Of a stretch of 64,000 bases of DNA, positions 20,070 to 28,504 are shown piece by piece. Made by a program: the position numbers and the translations under genes. Under the pieces are notes generated by a model. That model saw only the letters and a list, made by a program, of their open reading frames with translations. It was not told the DNA's origin and searched no databases. Source of the stretch: Thermosulfurimonas sp. F29 (GTDB lineage: Bacteria > Desulfobacterota > Thermodesulfobacteria > Thermodesulfobacteriales > Thermodesulfobacteriaceae); NCBI RefSeq assembly GCF_019688735.1, contig NZ_JAIFYA010000001.1, forward strand, positions 62,001 through 126,000. The letters run 5' to 3'. The number at the start of each line of letters is the position of its first letter. Position 1 is the first letter of the stretch.

Positions 20070-21035
20070 ATGCTCCTCCTGGCCCCCATGGACGGGCTCA
20101 CGCATGTGGCCTTCCGGCGGCTGGTAGCCGCCTACGGTCCGCCGGACCTCTTTTACACCGAGATGGTGAGCGTGCGGGCGGTGGTCTTCCAGCCCCCGGA
20201 ACGCGATCCCTACCTCCGGCATACCGAAACCGATCGTCCCCTGATCGCGCAGCTTGCGGGGCGGGAGCCGGAGCTTTTCGAGGAGGCCGTAAGGCGGCTC
20301 GAGGAGCGGTTCGACTTCGCGGGTTACGACCTCAACCTCGGGTGCACCCGGGGGCGAGCCCGCAGGCAGGGCTGGGGGGCGGCCCTGATGGAGGAGCCGG
20401 AACTGGCCCGGAAGATAGCCGCGGCGGTCCGCCGGGCCACGCGCAAACCCCTTTCGGCCAAGCTGCGCTCCGCCCCGGGACACGACCTCAGGCGGCTTCT
20501 CACCCTTGCGGAGGGTCTGCTCGCCGAGGGCGTTGACACGCTTGTCCTTCACCCCCGCGCCCCGGAGGAGGGCCTCAAACGGCCTCCGCGGTGGGAGGAG
20601 ATCGCTACCCTCAAACGCGAAACCGGAGCCAGAGTTGTCGGAAACGGAGAGATCCTTTCACCCGACGACGCGATCCGGATGCTCGAGACCACGGGCTGCG
20701 ACGGCGTTATGATCGGCCGGGCGTCCCTCCTCCGCCCCTGGATCTTCCGGGATGTTCGGGCCCTTCTCAAGGGAGAGCCCCCACCCGAGCCCCCGGACCC
20801 CCTCGAGCCGGTGGAGATTCTGGCTAGAAACCTAGGGTTTTTGCCCGGGGAATGGCGGGAGAAACGCTTTATCCTGTGGTTATTCTGGTACCTCCAGAAC
20901 TTCCCTTTCGGGCTTTACTATTTCGGACAGGTGCAGAGGACACGGGGCATCCCGCAAAAAATAGCGCTCCTCAAGGATCTCCTCACCCCGGAAAGGATAC
21001 CCCCCTACCCCGTCCGCATTCGCCAGAACCGGTAG
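20070..21035 (+). CDS. tRNA-dihydrouridine synthase family protein
   Basis: A 321-residue TIM-barrel flavoenzyme family that reduces uridines in tRNA. The N-terminus LLLAPMDGLTHVAFRRL, the QLAGREPELF segment, GNGEI and the phosphate-binding DGVMIGRASLLRPWIF are typical. The catalytic cysteine is C92, but its context is LNLGCT rather than the near-universal GCP, an unusual substitution. The C-terminal half is a helical domain. It starts 2 bp after the toxin remnant and has no clear Shine-Dalgarno sequence, possibly a result of the deletion upstream. Which subfamily (DusA, B or C) is unclear. Confidence 0.9.
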   Translation: MLLLAPMDGLTHVAFRRLVAAYGPPDLFYTEMVSVRAVVFQPPERDPYLRHTETDRPLIAQLAGREPELFEEAVRRLEERFDFAGYDLNLGCTRGRARRQGWGAALMEEPELARKIAAAVRRATRKPLSAKLRSAPGHDLRRLLTLAEGLLAEGVDTLVLHPRAPEEGLKRPPRWEEIATLKRETGARVVGNGEILSPDDAIRMLETTGCDGVMIGRASLLRPWIFRDVRALLKGEPPPEPPDPLEPVEILARNLGFLPGEWREKRFILWLFWYLQNFPFGLYYFGQVQRTRGIPQKIALLKDLLTPERIPPYPVRIRQNR

Positions 21036-21039
21036 GGAA

Positions 21040-22164
21040 CTAATCCTTGCTGGTGTGACACACGAAGCACCCACAGGCCGTGGAGTTGGAACCCCCTCCG
21101 GCCACGCAGGTGCGATAGTCCCACCGCAGCATGTCGGGATAGGGCCCCGCGTGGGCGTAGTGACAGGAAAGACACATCACCGCATCACTTCCGGGCGTAA
21201 CCGTGGAGGAGATGCCGCTTATGGGCCAGCTCGTCCGGGCCACCGGGGCCAGGACGCTGTAAGTGAGCGTGCCGTTGTTGTACTGCGCGTACTCCCCGGT
21301 GGTGGGGAGGGCATAATCCGTGGGATGCCGCAACCAGGGGGAGGAGGGACTGGTGGCGTTGGAGGAGGTAGCGGTGGCGCTGTGGAAAAGGGGATGACAG
21401 GTCCCGCAGAACTGGCTTATCGTCCCATCCGGAGGAACGGGATACCCGCTGTAGCCGTTGATGTTGGGCCCCTGGTGACAGGAAGTATTGCTGCAGCTCA
21501 GCTCGTAGGTGGGAGAGGTGAGAGCGTAGTATTCGTTGTGGTGCGTGGGGGAGGTGTTCTGCCAGTCGGAAACCTCGTAGCCCTTGACCCCGATGAGGAA
21601 ACGGTAGCTCCCCCCTATTCCCGTCCCGTTGACCAACCCGGTGATGTTGGAATGGTGCGCCCCCTTGATCCCCTCCATGGGGGAAAGATTGACCCATCTT
21701 ACCCCGTGACACCCTCTCTCTCCCGCGCAGGAAACCCCCTTACTGGCGAAGACGGGGGTGACAGGGTGTATTGAATAACCGGGTGGCTCACCGCTACCCA
21801 AAACACTATCCAGATTGATTCCCGGTATATCCATCACATTGTGCCCGTAGGCGTCGCCGCTTCCGCCGTCCCCGCCCGTCTTGAGTCCGGTGATGTAGGC
21901 GAAGTTCCCGCCGGCCAGGTCCTGGGACGCCGAATGATAGACCTGCGGCACCCCGTTTACGATGTTGGAGGATTTCCCCTGGGCATGACACCCCGTGCAG
22001 CTTCCCCGCAGGAGGTAGGGCTGGGGAGAGGTGCCGTTATAGACCATCACCACCCCGCCCTGGGAGTTGTGCATGGTGTGACAGTTGGAACACACCCCCT
22101 GAATGGCCAGACCCTGACCTACCCAGCACAGAAGAAGAAAACCGACCAGGAAAAGGATCCTCAT
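21040..22164 (-). CDS. OmcS-like multihaem cytochrome c (heptahaem, copy A)
   Basis: A 374-residue exported cytochrome. The start at 22164 (signal peptide MRILFLVGFLLLCWVGQGLA) is preceded by GGAGG, and a longer frame upstream is only leader. Haem sites in order: CSNCH (C25), CTGCH, CAGERGCH (CX5CH), CSNTSCH (CX4CH), CGTCH, CLSCH and CFVCH near the C-terminus. Motif context matches Geobacter OmcS: CHTMHNSxGG, GHNV, YRFLxGxxGY, WLRHPTDY, CHxAH and a terminal CxxCHxxKD. It has one more site than the two paralogues in the cluster. Own promoter at 22193-22221. Probably a filament subunit or close relative acting outside the cell; this is inference. Confidence 0.88.
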   Translation of the reverse strand: MRILFLVGFLLLCWVGQGLAIQGVCSNCHTMHNSQGGVVMVYNGTSPQPYLLRGSCTGCHAQGKSSNIVNGVPQVYHSASQDLAGGNFAYITGLKTGGDGGSGDAYGHNVMDIPGINLDSVLGSGEPPGYSIHPVTPVFASKGVSCAGERGCHGVRWVNLSPMEGIKGAHHSNITGLVNGTGIGGSYRFLIGVKGYEVSDWQNTSPTHHNEYYALTSPTYELSCSNTSCHQGPNINGYSGYPVPPDGTISQFCGTCHPLFHSATATSSNATSPSSPWLRHPTDYALPTTGEYAQYNNGTLTYSVLAPVARTSWPISGISSTVTPGSDAVMCLSCHYAHAGPYPDMLRWDYRTCVAGGGSNSTACGCFVCHTSKD

Positions 22165-22192
22165 CTTACCCCCCTTTCCTCCTTCTACAAAA

Positions 22193-22221
22193 ATTTTAAC
22201 CTTTATTGAACCGGAAGTCAA
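22193..22221 (-). promoter_or_regulatory. Promoter upstream of OmcS-like copy A
   Basis: Minus strand TTGACT (22221-22216), 17-bp spacer, TAAAAT (22198-22193), within the 80-bp gap between the octahaem cytochrome and copy A. It gives this last gene of the cluster independent expression. Confidence 0.7.
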
Positions 22222-22244
22222 GTTTTTTTTTAACCAAACCTCCG

Positions 22245-23591
22245 CTAAAAACACCGCCTTCCCGTGTAATAAGAAGGATTGTAATCCAATATCCAGCTAT
22301 CGTCCTTCCCGTGAGCATGACAGTTGGTGCAGTTTCGCACTCCATTTGCATGGCACGGACCACACATTTTAGGGGGAGCATTTGAGGAAGATGTACAGGC
22401 CTTTCCCCAGGCGCTACCGGTATAAGGGGCATCATCCGAACAGTGGTGAACCCATTTCCAAGAGTACTGTGTCCCGTTAAAAGCCGCAGCATCATCCTTG
22501 TGACACCGAGCGCAAAGATAACCCCACTGATTACTCGACCAAAATCGAATATTTGTTCCTAATACATCCCCGTTCACCTCCTGGCGGATGAGGTAAAGGT
22601 TGCGCGCGCCGTGAGGTTCATGGCAATCGGTGCAGGCCAGGACATAACTTCCTCCCTTCGAATTGTCGTAGGGAGGACGAAGATCGGTGCCGTTATCCGC
22701 GGGCCGAAGACCGTGTTTATCGCCGTTGAGGCTCCAGTCAATGGGGGTATTGTTCAGGCCATATCTGCTCATGTCGCTGCTGTGACAGTCCAGGCAAAAG
22801 GTCACCATATCCGCGAGATTGGACCCGTCCGTGGTGGTGGATCCGTCGGGCTCGTACTGAGAGGTGGAACCGTAACGATAGGGGGCCTGATAAATATAGG
22901 CCCCCGCGTAATCCTTCATCCTCTCACCGGAATCGTCACCCCAGAGAAAATCCCGGGGATTGGAGCTTCCGTGAGCGCTCGGGCGGGTGAGCATCCAGCC
23001 CCGTGAGCCGGAACTCTTGGGTCCGGAGGAATCGAAGGGGTCCCCCTGAACATAATGGGGATTATGACAGGCCACACACGGAGAGGTATCCCGGGTAAAT
23101 CCCCAGGTGGAATTGGTGGTAATGAAATCCAGAATATCGGACAGATTGTGGGCCGAAAGGATCACGGCACTGCTGGTGTCAAACATGTCCCTGATGTTGT
23201 TGAGGGAGTCAGCGGTCCACCCCCCGGCCCGATAACTGTAACTGTAATTACATATAGAGCGGGAGGAAACGGTGGTGGATCCATCGTGACAGTCGAGACA
23301 GAACCCCTGCGTCTGAGAAATGAAAGCCGGGGAAAAGAGGGTGTAGGGAGAAGGCCCCCCATTGGGAGAGGGAGGCTGGGGTTCGCTACCTCCCACGCTG
23401 GCGTGCATCTCGTGACAGTTAAAACAGTTGCCCGTGCTTACCGCCGGCCCCCCGGCGGGCCAGTTGCGAAGAACCCCCGCCGTGGAATTCCCGTGGGCGG
23501 ACCGTAGATACCGGCCGGCATAAACACTCTCCCCGAAAGAGATCCCCAGTATCACCATAAAGACCCCGGCCCACAGCAACGCCATTCTCAT
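22245..23591 (-). CDS. Exported octahaem cytochrome c
   Basis: About 448 residues with a signal peptide (MALLWAGVFMVILGISFGES region) and eight CxxCH sites: CFNCH, CLDCH, CVACH, CLDCH, CTDCH, CARCH, CGPCH, CTNCH. The first is in a CHEMHAS context, and the long inter-haem stretches are rich in Ser, Gly, Asn and Tyr, as in extracellular cytochromes. Two ATG codons (23591 and 23585) both have plausible ribosome-binding sites. It does not show the OmcS motif order, so it is a different family whose exact role I cannot name. It lies between the HAMP-like gene and copy A. Confidence 0.85.
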   Translation of the reverse strand: MRMALLWAGVFMVILGISFGESVYAGRYLRSAHGNSTAGVLRNWPAGGPAVSTGNCFNCHEMHASVGGSEPQPPSPNGGPSPYTLFSPAFISQTQGFCLDCHDGSTTVSSRSICNYSYSYRAGGWTADSLNNIRDMFDTSSAVILSAHNLSDILDFITTNSTWGFTRDTSPCVACHNPHYVQGDPFDSSGPKSSGSRGWMLTRPSAHGSSNPRDFLWGDDSGERMKDYAGAYIYQAPYRYGSTSQYEPDGSTTTDGSNLADMVTFCLDCHSSDMSRYGLNNTPIDWSLNGDKHGLRPADNGTDLRPPYDNSKGGSYVLACTDCHEPHGARNLYLIRQEVNGDVLGTNIRFWSSNQWGYLCARCHKDDAAAFNGTQYSWKWVHHCSDDAPYTGSAWGKACTSSSNAPPKMCGPCHANGVRNCTNCHAHGKDDSWILDYNPSYYTGRRCF

Positions 23592-23609
23592 CTCCGGCAC
23601 CCTAACACA

Positions 23610-24155
23610 TCAGAATTTGAGATGCGTCCTCATAAATTCCTCAAGCCCCCTCAATTCCCGGAGGGCCTCTTCAGACCGCCCCTCCTCAAGGGCTCGCCTC
23701 GCCGCGTCGGCCCGACGGGCCACCTCGCGTACCCGTTCCCGAAGAGTTCCTACCGCCTCGTTTATGGCCTGCGGCAGAGTCTGAAAGGGATCGTCCCTCC
23801 GCAAAGAAAACCTGAAGGTTAAATCCCCCTCCTTCAGGTGATTGCAGAAATCCCTCTCCAGCCGATATATCGGCCCGGCAATCTTCTGGGGAAAGAAGAC
23901 CAGAAGCACCAGACTCCCCAGAAAACCGGCCAGACCGGCGGCCACCATCACCGGCACCAGAAGATCACTCACCCGCTTGATGGTGATGTGGGCCTGCCAG
24001 TAGGTCTCCCCCAGCTCCCGATGGCTGAAAAAATACAGAATAATAAAACCGATGATCATCCCCGCCACCATGGAAAAAACCGTACGCTTGAGGATCCAGA
24101 CCTGGAGATCCCTCTTGATCCTCAGATTCAAACGCCGTCTTCTCTCCCGTTCCAT
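23610..24155 (-). CDS. Two-span membrane protein with HAMP-like linker and coiled coil
   Basis: A 181-residue protein started at the ATG at 24155 (MERERRRRLNLRIKRDLQVW). It has a basic cytoplasmic N-terminus, span 1 at about 24-43, a short periplasmic loop, span 2 at about 67-88, then a HAMP-like segment beginning PQKIAGPIYRLERD and a helical, Glu/Arg-rich C-terminus. There is no signalling kinase, methyl-accepting or haem domain. Position inside the cytochrome operon suggests a membrane scaffold or truncated sensor for the system. Function is unknown. Confidence 0.75.
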   Translation of the reverse strand: MERERRRRLNLRIKRDLQVWILKRTVFSMVAGMIIGFIILYFFSHRELGETYWQAHITIKRVSDLLVPVMVAAGLAGFLGSLVLLVFFPQKIAGPIYRLERDFCNHLKEGDLTFRFSLRRDDPFQTLPQAINEAVGTLRERVREVARRADAARRALEEGRSEEALRELRGLEEFMRTHLKF

Positions 24156-24177
24156 ATCCGTCCTCTCCTCCCCGACC

Positions 24178-25236
24178 TTAAAAGTATCTTGCCAGATGAC
24201 ACGAGAGACACAGATCCTTGCCCTGCTTGCGTAAAAGGTGGGGTCTGGCCGAGGTGTGAGGCTCGTGGCACGAAGCACACTCCACCCGCCCGCCAAAGAG
24301 CGGGAGCCCCGGATCGGGCTTCACCTTCTCGCCCGGCCGATACACCACATCCACCGGATGAGAGGCCCCCAGGGAATGTTTCCCGTGACAGCGATAACAG
24401 GCGTAAGTGGCGGTGTCGACCGGGGGACGCAACCCGCGATGTGCCTCGTCCTTAAGTTCGCGCCGCACGCGTCTTTTCACCCTCACCGGAAGATACCCCA
24501 CCTCAAAGCGCACCCGTCCCCGGGTCTTCACATAAAGGTACCTCCGGCCCATCACCTCCCGGATCCCGGCCTCCGGCTTTTCCTCCTCCGAGGCCAGGGG
24601 AAAGCGCACGCTTTCCACCTTCCCGGTATCCCCTCTCACCTCCGCCCGAACCTCCTGCCCTCCTATGGAGCGGGCCAGAACCACACACCTGAACTTTCCA
24701 GGCCTCAGGCCGTCCACCCACACCGCCTGAAAGGTGGCCAGACCGGTGGTAAACCCACGAATGCCTCCTCCGCAATCCACCTCAGCCTCAAAGGGTACCC
24801 CGGCCTCAAGGCAGATCTTTACGCTCACCGTAACCCCCTGCACCCGATCACAGGGATAAACCCTCTTAAGGGAAAAGGTCGCCTCCCCGGGCTTAATCGG
24901 AGTCGCGAGATCCGGATCCAGGACCTTCTGCCAGCCGATCTCCCGGGCCTTCAATACCAGAGGACGATGAGACATCCTCCCCGGAAGGGGCAGATAGTAT
25001 TCTCCCCTGACCACCTCCAGTTTTCGCCACCACCGCACCTCATTCTCCGGAACCTCCACCCTCCGGGCCTGAAACTGCACCCTGAGATGACAGACCGCAC
25101 AATCTCCCCTAAGATAGGAGGGATGCGTGTAGACCTTCACCTCCACCGGATGACACTTTACGCACTCAGCGGCTCTTAAAGAAACGGAACTCCCTACCAC
25201 CATCCATAAACTAAAAACTATTAACCACCAGCTCAA
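24178..25236 (-). CDS. Exported pentahaem cytochrome with a large haem-free middle domain
   Basis: A 352-residue exported protein. The TTG start at 25236 follows a good GGAGGGAG, and the first 22 residues form a signal peptide. Two CxxCH sites (C25 CVKCH, C46 CAVCH) are at the N-terminus and three (CYRCH, CASCH, CLSCH) in the last 75 residues. Between them about 225 residues, apparently beta-rich, carry extra unpaired cysteines (YPCD, KICLE, VDCGGG, FRCVV) that may form disulphides. This split architecture is unusual. Its start overlaps the upstream propeller gene by 26 bp. A periplasmic electron shuttle or adaptor is a reasonable guess. Confidence 0.82.
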   Translation of the reverse strand: MSWWLIVFSLWMVVGSSVSLRAAECVKCHPVEVKVYTHPSYLRGDCAVCHLRVQFQARRVEVPENEVRWWRKLEVVRGEYYLPLPGRMSHRPLVLKAREIGWQKVLDPDLATPIKPGEATFSLKRVYPCDRVQGVTVSVKICLEAGVPFEAEVDCGGGIRGFTTGLATFQAVWVDGLRPGKFRCVVLARSIGGQEVRAEVRGDTGKVESVRFPLASEEEKPEAGIREVMGRRYLYVKTRGRVRFEVGYLPVRVKRRVRRELKDEAHRGLRPPVDTATYACYRCHGKHSLGASHPVDVVYRPGEKVKPDPGLPLFGGRVECASCHEPHTSARPHLLRKQGKDLCLSCHLARYF

Positions 25237-26542
25237 AGGGTCTCCCTCCTACTTCTATCTTTCCGACAACCCTTTCCCGGTTGAAATCCACCACTGCCAC
25301 CGCACCGGCCTCCCGCAAAGCCACATAAACCCACCGGCGCGGCGCGTAATATACCATGGAAAAAGCGCCCCGCCCCACCGACAGCCTGCGGGAAACGGTA
25401 AGATGCCCCTCGAGAAGCACGGCCAGTTCCCCACCGGAACAGCTCACCAGCACCCTTCCGTCCACCGAAAGCACCCGTTCCGGCCCGAAACAGGTCTCCA
25501 CCCGCCCCTCGGATTCAAGCCCCGGAAGCCGATAGAAATGTACCCCCCCTTCCTCATCGGTTACATAGAAATATTCCCGATCCGAAGCCAGCCCCCGGGG
25601 GGCAAACCCCGCCGAAAGCCTCCCCGCGGGATTCAGATCCGTGTCAAAAAAATAAACCACTCCCTCCACCGGAGAGGACACCGCAAAACGCTGACCCTCG
25701 GAAAGATACACCACCTCCCCCGGCTGGTAATTCAAACGCTGAGAGCGCACCAGCACACCCCGCTCCAGATCCACCAGGGCCAGCATGCGGTCGTCGGGAG
25801 AGGTGATAAGGGCCCGACCCTCGGGCCCCAGAGCAAGATATCGGGGAGAGGTCAGCAACGGCACCGGGATCACATCCTCCACCCGGAAGGACCGCATCCC
25901 CACCACCTTCACCGCCCTTTCCCCCTCACACACCACATAAAACCGCTGTCCTCCCGGAGCCACCGCCATCCCTCGCGGGCCCTCACATATCCCCAGGCTG
26001 TACACCACCCGGTTGGTGTCCGTGGTGATCACCCATACCGTGTCCGTGTCCGGAGTGTCCACGAAAAGATTCTCCCCGGGAAGGGGATTTTCCTGTCTCC
26101 TCACCGAAAACCTGGGCACGAAGGCCTTCCCTCCCAGAGAACCCGCCACATCCCAGGATACAAAAAGACTCGTCGTCTCCCCATTGCGAAGATCCAAGGA
26201 GACCGGATAGACCCTCTCTATCGATCCTCCCTTCCATTCCCGACCCCGGACCTTTACCCCGGAGAGACACAACTTAAGCCCCCGGTACTTTCCCGCCGGC
26301 ACCTCCCCGAAGGCCAGAAGTCCCTGCCCGAAGGGTAGCCCCGTGTCAATTTCCCGGCTCACCAGGGGAAGTACCTCTTCCCGACCCTTTCCCAGAAGAT
26401 GGACCCCCTCCACCCTTAAAATCACCCGAAACCCGGGAAGCCTCTCGAGATTCACGAAGACCGCCACCCGCGCCGGCCCCGCCCATCCCTTACCCGCCAC
26501 CAGCGCCAGACCGATCAAGATCAGCCAGACTATCCTGCGCAT
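25211..26542 (-). CDS. Exported beta-propeller protein (YVTN/lactonase-like repeats)
   Basis: 443 residues from the ATG at 26542 (MRRIVWLILIGLALVAGKGWAG, signal peptide); the frame extends 60 codons further upstream without support. An N-terminal domain of about 170 residues (VAVFVNLERLPGFRVILRVEGV) precedes repeats such as VWVITTDTNRVVYSLGICEG PRGMAVA, VYYAPRRWVYVALREAGAVAVV and PFELVVNSF, typical of YVTN-type propellers. It starts 4 bp after OmcS-like copy B. It may hold or cap the neighbouring cytochromes; no catalytic residues are evident. Confidence 0.8.
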   Translation of the reverse strand: MRRIVWLILIGLALVAGKGWAGPARVAVFVNLERLPGFRVILRVEGVHLLGKGREEVLPLVSREIDTGLPFGQGLLAFGEVPAGKYRGLKLCLSGVKVRGREWKGGSIERVYPVSLDLRNGETTSLFVSWDVAGSLGGKAFVPRFSVRRQENPLPGENLFVDTPDTDTVWVITTDTNRVVYSLGICEGPRGMAVAPGGQRFYVVCEGERAVKVVGMRSFRVEDVIPVPLLTSPRYLALGPEGRALITSPDDRMLALVDLERGVLVRSQRLNYQPGEVVYLSEGQRFAVSSPVEGVVYFFDTDLNPAGRLSAGFAPRGLASDREYFYVTDEEGGVHFYRLPGLESEGRVETCFGPERVLSVDGRVLVSCSGGELAVLLEGHLTVSRRLSVGRGAFSMVYYAPRRWVYVALREAGAVAVVDFNRERVVGKIEVGGRPFELVVNSF

Positions 26543-26546
26543 CCCC

Positions 26547-27629
26547 TCAATCCTTGGTGGTGTGACAGGCATTGCAGCCGTTGAGTTTTCCGTTCCCCGG
26601 CCAGCCCCAGTAATCCCACCGCAGAGCCTTAGGATAAGGCGAACCGTGGGCCCGATGGCAGGTGATGCAGGTGATGATGGCATCGTCGTTGAAGGTAACG
26701 GTGGACCTGGGGGCGCTTGCATTCACGCTTCCCAGCGGCACCTCCGGGGCATAGGTGCGGTTGGCGTAAGTCACCCCGTTTATGGTCTGCCCTACCAGGA
26801 CACCCGGATAATTTCGATATTCGGAATTAGATGCCGTATTCCCCAGGTCGTAATCGGTGGGATGCCTGAGCCAGGGAGATCCCCAGCCGTTCTTACTGAT
26901 GTTGCCGGCTCCACTGTGAAAATCTCCGTGGCAGCGAGCGCAGAGGGCACTTATGGTGGTGGTATCGACCTCGGTTTCACTCGCCCTATCCACCCCCTTG
27001 TACTGATTGTGTCTGCTAGGGGTGGGCTGGTATTCCCACAGGGGATCCTCGTAACCCAGAACCCCCTTCAGGAACCGATAACTCTTTCCCACCGTGGAGC
27101 CGTCTATAGTGGAGTCGTCGGCGTGATGGGCCCCGAGAATGGACTTTATGTCGTCGGCAATGCCCGGATCCCCGTGGCACCCGTAGGTCCCGGCACAGTG
27201 AAGTTGCTGGGCCATGGCCGTGCCTCCCGGAGGGGTGGTCCCCAGGGTGGCGTCCTGCACCGCAATGCCCACCACATTGTGCCCCCGGTCGTCGTTTTGA
27301 GTCACCCAGAAAAAGTTTCCTCCGGCCAGGGTGTTCCCGTCGGTTCCGAAACCGTTGGTCCCGTAGTCGGGCTGCGTGCTGTAAACATAAGGCGTGGTGT
27401 TATTGCCGTCGTTCACCCCGGTGTGGCAGCCGATACAGTCAGTGCGAAGAAGACCGGGTATGGGGCCTCCCACATAGACCGTGCCGTTGGCCACGGTAAC
27501 ACCGCCCTGCGAGTTGTGCATGGTGTGACAGTCCACACACAACCCGTGCCGGATCTTGGCCCCCGCCTCTCCAGCAAAAACGAGGAAAAACAGGAACAAG
27601 ACCACCCAGCACCTTCTCGTATGGATCAC
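26547..27629 (-). CDS. OmcS-like hexahaem cytochrome c (copy B)
   Basis: 360 residues from a GTG at 27629 that overlaps the previous stop (TAGTG). A signal peptide ends near residue 24. Haem sites: CVDCH (C31), CIGCH (C65), CAGTYGCH (CX5CH), CARCH, CITCH and CNACH near the C-terminus. The OmcS-type signature is complete: CHTMHNSQGG, GHNVVGI, PPGG then QQLHC before the third site, YRFLKGVLGYE, CHGDFHS, WLRHPTDYD, CHRAHGSPYPKALRWDY and the ending CHTTKD. In OmcS the His of TMHN is, as I recall, the residue that ligates a haem of the next subunit. Part of the long operon, without its own visible promoter. Confidence 0.88.
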   Translation of the reverse strand: MIHTRRCWVVLFLFFLVFAGEAGAKIRHGLCVDCHTMHNSQGGVTVANGTVYVGGPIPGLLRTDCIGCHTGVNDGNNTTPYVYSTQPDYGTNGFGTDGNTLAGGNFFWVTQNDDRGHNVVGIAVQDATLGTTPPGGTAMAQQLHCAGTYGCHGDPGIADDIKSILGAHHADDSTIDGSTVGKSYRFLKGVLGYEDPLWEYQPTPSRHNQYKGVDRASETEVDTTTISALCARCHGDFHSGAGNISKNGWGSPWLRHPTDYDLGNTASNSEYRNYPGVLVGQTINGVTYANRTYAPEVPLGSVNASAPRSTVTFNDDAIITCITCHRAHGSPYPKALRWDYWGWPGNGKLNGCNACHTTKD

Positions 27630-28504
27630 TAAAACCCTCCCGACCAGACCTCCACCCGACCATTTCCTTCGTCAACCACCAGCAACCCTTCGGGTGTAAT
27701 CTCCAGCTCCCGCGGAAGGTAAATCTGCCCCGGACGCCACCCCCTTTCTAAAAAAGAATATAATAATTTGGGAGGATTTTTCAAGGTAAAGACAAAAATC
27801 TTCCCCAGATAACGATCCAGAACATAGAGACGCCCCCCGGCCACCTCAATGGAAACCGGATACACCAAACCCGCGGCCGGCCGCCAGACCTCCTCCCGGC
27901 CATCCCAGCCGAGATGAAAGACCCGATGTGAGGTCTTCTCCAGGGCCCATATCCCGTCGCTCTTGACCTTGAAATCCAGAAAACCTATAAAATTTTTCGC
28001 CCGGGGCACCCACACCCTCTCCACCGTGACCTCTTCACCCTTTTTGCGCACGAAGGCCACGCCTCCCGTCTCGCGATCCAGCACATATAGAACACCCCGG
28101 TACCAGATCAACCGCTCGGGAAAGAGCTCCCGACCCCGATAGTGCAGGCGATGAATCTTTATGGACCGGGCGGTCAGATCTATCTCCAGAAGGGCGTTCT
28201 CGCTTCTCTCCACCACCCACAGGCGCCCCTCCGGACCGAAGTCCAGGTCCAGGGGGGACTTGAGCTTCCCGCCGGGATTCACGGCCTTGAGGGGCCTGCC
28301 CCGAGCGTCGTAAGAAATGAGCCGGCGATTTCCGGTATCCACCACATAAAACCTTCCCTTCTGCCAGGTGGCACTCATGGGATGGTAAAGATGCGTCCCG
28401 TCCGGCCCCACATCCATGGAAAGGACCCTTTTCCAGGCGAGGGCCCTTCCGAAAGCGAAAAAAAGACACAGCAGGATCAGTAACCCTTGTGACACTCTAG
28501 GCAT
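27629..28504 (-). CDS. Exported NHL-type beta-propeller protein
   Basis: A 291-residue protein with a signal peptide (MPRVSQGLLILLCLFFAFGRALA) and about six NHL-like blades, for example GRFYVVDTGNRRLISYDARG, PLDLDFGPEGRLWVVERSEN, YPVSIEVAGGRLYVLDRYLG and LEITPEGLLVVDEGNGRVEV. No haem site or cysteine is present. It overlaps the 16-haem gene by 28 bp upstream and OmcS-like copy B by 1 bp downstream. Propellers of this kind recur beside OmcS-type genes (as I recall in Geobacter too), so a structural or assembly role is inferred. Confidence 0.82.
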   Translation of the reverse strand: MPRVSQGLLILLCLFFAFGRALAWKRVLSMDVGPDGTHLYHPMSATWQKGRFYVVDTGNRRLISYDARGRPLKAVNPGGKLKSPLDLDFGPEGRLWVVERSENALLEIDLTARSIKIHRLHYRGRELFPERLIWYRGVLYVLDRETGGVAFVRKKGEEVTVERVWVPRAKNFIGFLDFKVKSDGIWALEKTSHRVFHLGWDGREEVWRPAAGLVYPVSIEVAGGRLYVLDRYLGKIFVFTLKNPPKLLYSFLERGWRPGQIYLPRELEITPEGLLVVDEGNGRVEVWSGGF

